Positions 57,814 to 64,000 of a stretch of DNA of 64,000 bases are shown here, one piece after another (the stretch's first letter is position 1; every line of letters starts with the position of its first letter). This stretch comes from Darksidea phi (taxonomy: Eukaryota; Ascomycota; Dothideomycetes; Pleosporales; Lentitheciaceae): positions 1 through 64,000 of the forward strand of contig JASJFT010000232.1 in NCBI GenBank assembly GCA_030770425.1, in the 5' to 3' direction. The notes beneath the pieces were generated by a model. The model ran no database searches. It was not told where the DNA came from and saw only the letters and a list, made by a program, of their open reading frames with translations. Position numbers and translations under genes: made by a program.

Positions 57814-60800
57814 GTAGAACTTGGAAAGTTTCATGTTCGCGCTACGACCACAGAGAGTACAAGACCTTCGACGTTTTGCATAGGAAATAACACGAAAAGT
57901 CGGGAGAATTCGTGGGATATGTTGGAAAAGGAGGTGATAAACACTCCCACCAGTGTTGAGGTGGAAGCGCTAAGGGCATAATGTTCCCTTGCAGGGTTTG
58001 CCGTGCTATGTGGTGGGAGGATGAGTCGATTGAAGGAGATTACCAAGTGTTTCGCCATCATGGTTAGATGTGGGCCTAGGACATGGAAGATGTTGACCCT
58101 TCACTTGATCCACTGCGCAAAAGGGTTCCAACATTGAGGAACCGCGGAAGCTCTACAACTTGATCATTTCTCGTCATACTCTTTGTTCACTAAGACAGGA
58201 ATAACTGACCAAAGATCAACTGCAGAAACACTAGCCACTACCCAATCCGAAAGGAGAGATGTTGATTTTTGTCGAGATATCTAATACCGTTTACGCCGGA
58301 AAGTGGGACTAAACGCATCTCTGGAATCCCTATTTCTATGGAGTTTCGTAGTGGGAGCCTTGTTTGTAAAGTCCGTCCGAAATATAGTAGGAGTTTGTAC
58401 ACAGTAGAGGTGCTTGTATACGATATCTGGGATACCGGGAAGCTTGGTTGTCAATTAGCCTCCTGGGTTATCCACAGGTGGGATCCATATTTATTTAGAC
58501 TTACATTAGAATACAAAGCTCGATGCTGCAACAAACACCTCGCCCTTATACCCTTGAACCTGTTCCCCACCACATGACTGCATGTTTAATTTATCGTTAG
58601 GAGCAAAATGCATGCCTGGGAAACACTAGTTCTTTGCTAGTTTAGCAACCTACGTGTTACATCGTCCCTAGTGTTCGTTGACACCCATCCGCCACAATCT
58701 CCTTATCCACCATTTAAACAATAGCACTGTACTATGGCCGCATCTAGCATCCGAACTGCTAAATATTCACAACGCAAACCACACGCTCGGGAGACCGACC
58801 TGGCGCCTTCGGCAGAAACGAACGCTCTACATGTACACCATGCGTTTCGGGACCCGGGTACGATAGTGAAGTAGTCAGCATTACGATCACCCTACAAGCC
58901 TCACAACACCAAGCAAAGCATAGAACCGGGGCTCCCAAATTACTCAGCTGCCCAACCTTTCCCTACTGGCATCCTCCCACCCGAATTCACAAGATTGTCA
59001 TTCAGGCAAGGCTTCTCATCTCTTGCAAAGCCGCAACATCACGTTCCCCCAAATGCGCATAAACAGCCGTTTCGTCTCTCTGCAGCTGACGTCGGACACG
59101 TTCGACTGCAACCTCATAGGCCCTACCTAGATTGGAGTCCACAACGCGTGCCACAAGTAAGATGCCGTGCTCGTTTACCTCAGGGAACTCCTGGGTAGGC
59201 TTCGGGGATCAATTCACCGTTTTGCGGGTCCGCTTAGGTTGGATCCTGGAGGAGACATTGAAGGGCTGCTATGGGAGAGGATAAGTTTGAGCTTAACAGT
59301 GGCGTTATGGCGTTTCTGTTTTGGCCTCATATGGGCGAAGAGTGCCGATGTCCGAATTATAGTGATGAATAGATTTTGCGAATCCAACATGCCGCGAGTG
59401 TAATGTGGAAGGTGCCGCGAGCCCAGCTAGGTCTTGGTTTTCTTTGCAAGGATGTTTGATTGGGCATATGCGATTTATTGTTTGAGATAGACTCTGAAAA
59501 TTGCGTGTGCTATATCACCCCATTTACACATGGAACTACAATGTCACATCTTTTGTCAGTAGTAGAAAGCTTGCATACTCTCCACGGCCAGGCCGAGTGA
59601 AATCCGAAGCCGTACAGGTGGAACATATCTACATGTGAGAAGGGGAAGTTCGAGAATAACCTGTGTGGAGCACGTCGGAAGGGTGAAAACTGGAGGATGT
59701 CTGAAACAGCGGTGGACGCTTCTAAACCTTAACTGAAGACCAAAGTGAACGGGAAAGCAAGTAGGAGACTTTAGAGAAGGAAGCAAATGTTCCGATGAGT
59801 ATTTTCATCTCTGCGGCGTTCTTTCGGGTTGACGACGAAGAGAAAAGCTCAAAGCAGAGGGCATGGATAGAGGTAGACGAGAATCCCCCCCCTGCGTCAG
59901 CACGCCATCCCTCATCTCACCCGAACCAACAACGTGTTCGCATGTATCTCGTCAGCGTACCCGTAGCTTACTTCTGACGCGGCTGTGGGCGTATTCGGTC
60001 GCGTTCGTGTTCACGAACAAGTTGACGCGATTCCAGCTTCTGCAGGCACAGCGTCAGCCTCGGGAAGGGCCGCAAGCTCCCGGCAGTGATAGCTGTCGCC
60101 AGCCACTCGCACACCGATCAACCGGGATCTAGGTGAGTTTTCAATGTTCAAGCTGCAGTCGTGTCTGGCTGGACGAAATATCCTAGGAGGAAAGGAGCTT
60201 GAAGTTCGCCGATCGTCCATTTCGAGTGGTCTCGTTGTCGAAAGCTGTAGTGCGCTCTGTGCGCATTTGGTTCCAACTCCGCCGCGCTGTTCTTGACGTG
60301 GTATGATCGCGCACCAAAGCACACTCCGCTCCGACAATTAGTAAGACCCCTGTGAACTCACCATCCACGACAGACTCGGAATCCGGTAATCGATTCACTC
60401 ACACAAAACGCCCCAGTGGGCTGCGGTCAGCTGATCAAACATCCATATTAGGTTGCCGACGCACGGATGGGGAAGCCATCCACCTCCGCGGCACGCAATC
60501 TCAACTCATTCCAAACCACACTCCGTGGCTCTCTTTCAGGCTCTACGGAAATGCAGCACCCCGCAGCTCACCCATTGGCTGCGGGGTAGAAAAGAAAAGG
60601 CTATCAGAACCACCAATCAGCATGCGTTCCCGGCTGTAGGGATGGGGCGAGCAGAAAGTGGCCGTATCTGCGGCCCCCTTGTTGCTATACATGGGTCTTT
60701 AATATATTGCCGGAGTCCGATGAATGGCTACCGCTGCATCGATAGGTGTGGTGAGATGGTGAGCGTGACACCGCCGCGGGGCTTACACTGTGATGTACAC

Positions 60801-61691
60801 GGCCAAATGTCAACTCGAGTAGATGCGATTACAGTTGTTCTAAAACAGGCTCAAAGGAGGCTGGGCTGGGCGGAGGAAATAGACAGTCGAGGATGGACCC
60901 GAAGTGACGTGTAACGGTGATATACTATTGGGCGGGGGTGGTTGGGGGGAGTAACGAATTGGAGACACGGAGATAGAGGGGGCGAGATATTGAAGAGGCA
61001 TAGCGGAGAAGGACCCGGTAGGTAGAGAGGAATCGAGATAAGGGGGACGGTCCGGTACCGTCTTGCGATGCATCGTGGTACTGTTGCACATGGTCGAGTA
61101 AGGCGCGAAGTCTGGATGGGGGAATCTTCATGACATCTCGCGCTTTCGGATTTCTCCCAAGCCATTGCGGGTCCGGGTACTGTACAGGCTAGTAGGAAGA
61201 GTGCAGACGAATTAATTCTGTACAGGATAAATGCGGGATTGGAAAAAGACTCGAGGGAGAGAGAAGGTAACAGGAGTAGGAAAAGGAAAATGGAACATTT
61301 TCATTCAGACGGCCGCACCCTACCACCTCGCAACTGTAGCTGCTGGAGCAAGGAAATACAATTTACCAAAATGCCACAAAGAAAGAGTCTAGACAGGTGA
61401 TGCCGGCGCGGAACCGTGGGCAAACAAAATCGGCCCAGCAAGGCAATGTTCGAAGCATCGTATCCGGGGTCGCGCCCAGCAACCGTAGATCCGTGTCAAC
61501 ACCGAGTCCCAAAAGCGAACCCAAAGAGTAGCCGAGAAAGGTAATTCGGTCTCATGCAGACCAAGGGAATTAACTGGCAGTACGTAAAGGTATCAAGAAG
61601 ACGCCAGTATGCGACCGCTCGTGCGGCGGCTCCGAACAGCGACAGGTATCTTCCTCCTCATTAAACGTGCATGTCTCCTCATCGCCCCCCT
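57814..61691. other. Gene-poor stretch, no supported gene
   Basis: Nearly 4 kb with ORFs no longer than 153 codons, overlapping on both strands and lacking recognisable domains. The right end (about 61200-61691) should be the RAS 3' UTR. A perfect hairpin at 60558-60587 is listed separately. Confidence 0.4.
60558..60587. repeat. Perfect 10-bp inverted repeat
   Basis: ACCCCGCAGC (60558-60567) and its exact complement GCTGCGGGGT (60578-60587) flank a 10-nt loop, TCACCCATTG. It is GC-rich and could form a stable hairpin or a dimeric protein-binding site. No T run follows, and the loop/right arm carry ATTGG (inverted CCAAT). Confidence 0.7.
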
Positions 61692-62497
61692 TTACATGAC
61701 CACACACCCGCAGCAGCCCTTCTTCTCGTGGTCCTCGTCCATGCCCGGCTTGGGCGAGCCGTTGGGGTGTAGGCCCGAGGGTGCGCCCGTGTATGATGAC
61801 ATCTCCTTGTTGTACCTGCGGATCTCCCGTACGATGTCGTAGAAGGCGTTGTCGACGTTGATGCGCGATTTCGCCGACGTCTCGATGAACTTGCAGCCGA
61901 ACTGCCGCGCCAGGTTCTGTCCCTCTGCGCAAAAGGGTTAGCATGCTAGGGATGGGCGGCGAGACACGGACGCACCTTGTGTCGACACCTGCCTCTCGCC
62001 ATCGAGATCGCACTTGTTGCCCACGACGATCATGGGGAAGTAGTCCTTGTCCTTGACCCGGAGAATCTGCTGCTGGAAGGTCATGATCTCCTCGAAGCTC
62101 TGGCGGTCGGTTATCGAGTAGACGAGCAGGAAGCCCTCGCCGGTCCGCATGTACTGCTCCCGCATGGCCGAGTACTCCTCCTGGCCGGCCGTGTCGAGCA
62201 CATCGAGCAGGGCAACCTCGTCGTCGATGACGCACTGCTTGCGGTACGAGTCTGTCCGTGTTACCCAATGTTCAGAGCACCGGCGCCGATGCGGGCGTCC
62301 GCGGCGACTCACCCTCAATTGTCGGGTCGTACTCGTCGACGAAGTGACTCTGGATGAGCTGGATGGTCAAGCACGACTTTCCCACGCCGCCGCCGCCGAC
62401 CACCACCAGCTTGTACTCTCGGAGGAACTGTGCGCGGGTTAGCGGGTCACGGGCGGGAGGGAGGGAGGTGGCGAGCAGCACGCACCTTTGAAGCCAT
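61692..62497 (-). CDS. RAS1: RAS small GTPase
   Basis: Four exons: 62486-62497, 62313-62427, 61976-62251 and 61692-61924. They give 211 residues; introns are 58, 61 and 51 nt. Ras is the GTP switch controlling growth and morphogenesis through cAMP and MAPK pathways. Features: [22 protein letters not shown], with the P-loop Gly pair at 17-18 (human Gly12/13), switch I YDPTIED, switch [11 protein letters not shown] with the catalytic Gln, NKCD and ETSAK for guanine specificity, and a C-terminal CVVM CaaX box for prenylation with a second Cys pair upstream for palmitoylation. No activating substitution is seen. The 12-bp first exon, four codons long, is easy to miss. The symbol follows common fungal naming; the paralogue number is uncertain. 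Confidence 0.95.
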
Positions 62498-63827
62498 TGC
62501 GTGAACGGTGTGGATGCCTATGGGGGGATGCGAGTGCTCAGCGCTGTGCGCTGCGGCGGAGATGGGCAGGAGAGGAAGCTCTCAAAGGAGGAGGAGGAGG
62601 AGGACGAGGCGGCGGCCGGGGGGGGAGGGGGGGAGGGTAAGTCGCTGGGGCGATCAAGGGAGCAGGGCGCGGCGACGGAAGGAGCTGCGCGGTGCAGAGC
62701 AGCAGGAGCAATTGGCGAGGGCGAGGGCGGGGGCGAAGGAAGCGGCGGCGAGCGGAGAGGGACGAGAGGGCATTCACTTGAGGGGGTGGTGACCTTGATG
62801 CTCGACTTTGCTTTGGCTGCTTTGACTGCTTTGACTGCTTGAGGGCTGGCTGGCTTGGGGGGGGGAGACAGAGGAGCGGGTTCACGTTCGGCAGCAAAAA
62901 CGACCTTCTACTAGCTTGTCTGGGGCCCTGAGGGCTAACCAGGACGCGTGCGCTGATTCGAGCGACCTCTGGGCTTCTTAGCGCGGTGCAGCAACCGGCC
63001 TCAGCGCGTGCGCGCGCGCGACGAAAAAGGACACCCACGAACGACAGCGGGTAGCGGGCAGCAGCAGAGCAACTGCAGCAGCAGAAGATGCCGACGTTTT
63101 GGCGCTTCCCACGTCGGCCGACGGGGGGGCGGAGAAGGGGGGAAAGGGCTGCATGCAGCACCGCGCGAAGGGCCACCACCACCACCACCACCACCACCAC
63201 CACCCACACCCATACCCACACCACACCACACCAGACACCAACGCCCACAGCAAACACCAACGCCCACAGAGGCACCACGCCCACAGAGGCACCACGCCCA
63301 CAGCACCACGCCCTCCGCGCCCGCGCCCACGCCCACTACGCCCACCCTGCCCGCCACGCACACCGCGCACACCACGCACACCACGCACACGCACGCCACA
63401 GAGGAACGGCTCGCGCGTTGGGACCCTGGCCGCGGTTAAAGCGGCGCTTGCACAACACGGTCAAACACCGCCTCCAGCCTCCCCAGAACATTCACTCATG
63501 GCATCCCCAGCCCGCAGCGGGTGGCACGGTTTGCAGCCTGCCCCCCGTCCCAGCGAACCCCTCGACAGGGCTCGGCAGCCGGGGACACGCCTCTCGCATG
63601 ACTGGCTGCCTCTGCGGGCCCCTGGCAGGCCGAAACGCGAAACGGCAACACCTCGCCTGCATCTTATCACCGTTATCGCGCCCGTGGATCGTGCAGGCTC
63701 CTCGCTAGTCCGCCAACCGCTTGCTTCCACGGCCCTTCGAGAAGCCCCATGGCATTCTATTTCGACATCTTGTCTTGCGTGCCACTACTACTGCCTCTAT
63801 CTACATAAAGGTCCGACAGGCACGCCC
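62498..63827. repeat. RAS 5' region with triplet and low-complexity repeats
   Basis: Upstream of RAS are GAG-triplet runs (about 62586-62605), G-rich runs and CTG/CTTTGACTG repeats (about 62810-62845). (CCA)n lies at about 63172-63203, and a long CAC/CCACGCCCACAG-type repetitive tract at 63204-63395. The long ORFs on both strands here follow from composition and are not supported as genes. Confidence 0.65.
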
Positions 63828-64000
63828 TCAGCCCGACGCCGGCTTGCCCGCGCTAGCTTCGCCGTCGTCTGAGTCGTCCTCGCCCTCCACGCCGACGCGC
63901 CGCCCCTGGACCGCCTCCTCCACCTCCTCCACCAGAGACTCCATAAACTCCACGTCGCGCCCAACCAGTGTCACCGTGTTTCTGCTCTTCCCCCACCTGG
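63828..64000 (-). CDS. 3' end of an unidentified gene, cut by the window edge
   Basis: The minus strand is open from the right edge to a TGA at 63828-63830, giving the last 56 or so codons. The peptide ends in an acidic region (GVEGEDDSDDGEASAGKPASG) preceded by NTVTLVGRDVEFMESLVEEVEEAVQGRRV, a likely amphipathic helix. No domain is recognised. The absence of stops and the ordered helix support a real C-terminus, but it is short. Confidence 0.5.
   Translation of the reverse strand, partial: RWGKSRNTVTLVGRDVEFMESLVEEVEEAVQGRRVGVEGEDDSDDGEASAGKPASG

Noticed and set aside
63099..63872. 257-codon plus ORF with His/Pro repeats
   Set aside because: Created by the CAC-rich tract; other frames are equally open.

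Overview
The window looks like nuclear DNA of a filamentous ascomycete (Pezizomycotina, most likely a Dothideomycete). The reasons are short GT-AG introns of 45-141 nt, a Clr2-type silencing protein, a fungal rhodopsin-domain membrane protein, fungal RAS, ALG2 and VPS15 genes, and a 20 kb AT-rich block with the signature of repeat-induced point mutation (RIP). The species call is inference. No bacterial, organellar or CRISPR features were seen.

Positions 1-20196 are one AT-rich, RIP-saturated block almost without CA or TG dinucleotides. Inside it are: (a) two families of degenerate tandem repeats (about 609-1010 and 6171-6578); (b) a GC-normal, un-RIPed insertion at 10313-11231, with a poly(A) tail and an 11-bp flanking duplication, carrying a 7 x 14 bp tandem repeat; (c) a complete but dead Ty3/gypsy LTR retrotransposon on the minus strand (12483-19472, 440-bp LTRs, 5-bp target duplication CTATT) whose zinc knuckle, reverse transcriptase, RNase H and integrase can still be read through the mutations; (d) a hAT transposase C-terminus cut off exactly where the AT-rich block ends. 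The rest of 1-10247 and 11243-12477 is decayed repeat that I could not identify.

From 20197 on the DNA is ordinary gene-bearing sequence. In order: a histidine phosphatase (TFC7/tau55-like, minus, 3 exons); a multipass membrane protein (minus, 2 exons); a frameshifted bZIP transcription factor (plus); a mitochondrial thioredoxin-like protein (minus, 2 exons); a SNF2-PHD chromatin remodeller (minus) head-to-head with a Clr2-like silencing protein (plus); an assembly gap with poly-G/poly-C runs (35046-35251); a gene-poor stretch; a protein with three zinc-binding modules (minus, 3 exons); another gene-poor, low-complexity stretch; a tRNA-Gln(UUG) gene; ALG2 (minus) head-to-head with VPS15 (plus); a small zinc-finger-like protein (plus); a 7-TM rhodopsin-domain protein (plus, 6 exons); RAS (minus, 4 exons); and the 3' end of an unidentified gene running off the right edge (minus).

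The most unusual object is the tRNA-Gln gene at 44965-45099. Besides a normal 12-nt intron after position 37, its T-arm is interrupted between stem and loop by 52 nt that begin GTATGT, contain TACTAAC and end in AG. Removing exactly that segment restores a canonical T-arm. This looks like a spliceosome-type intron inside a Pol III gene, or an intron-like insertion that has killed the tRNA. Second in interest are the retroposed island inside the RIPed block and the divergent SNF2-PHD/Clr2 pair, which recalls the SHREC silencing complex.
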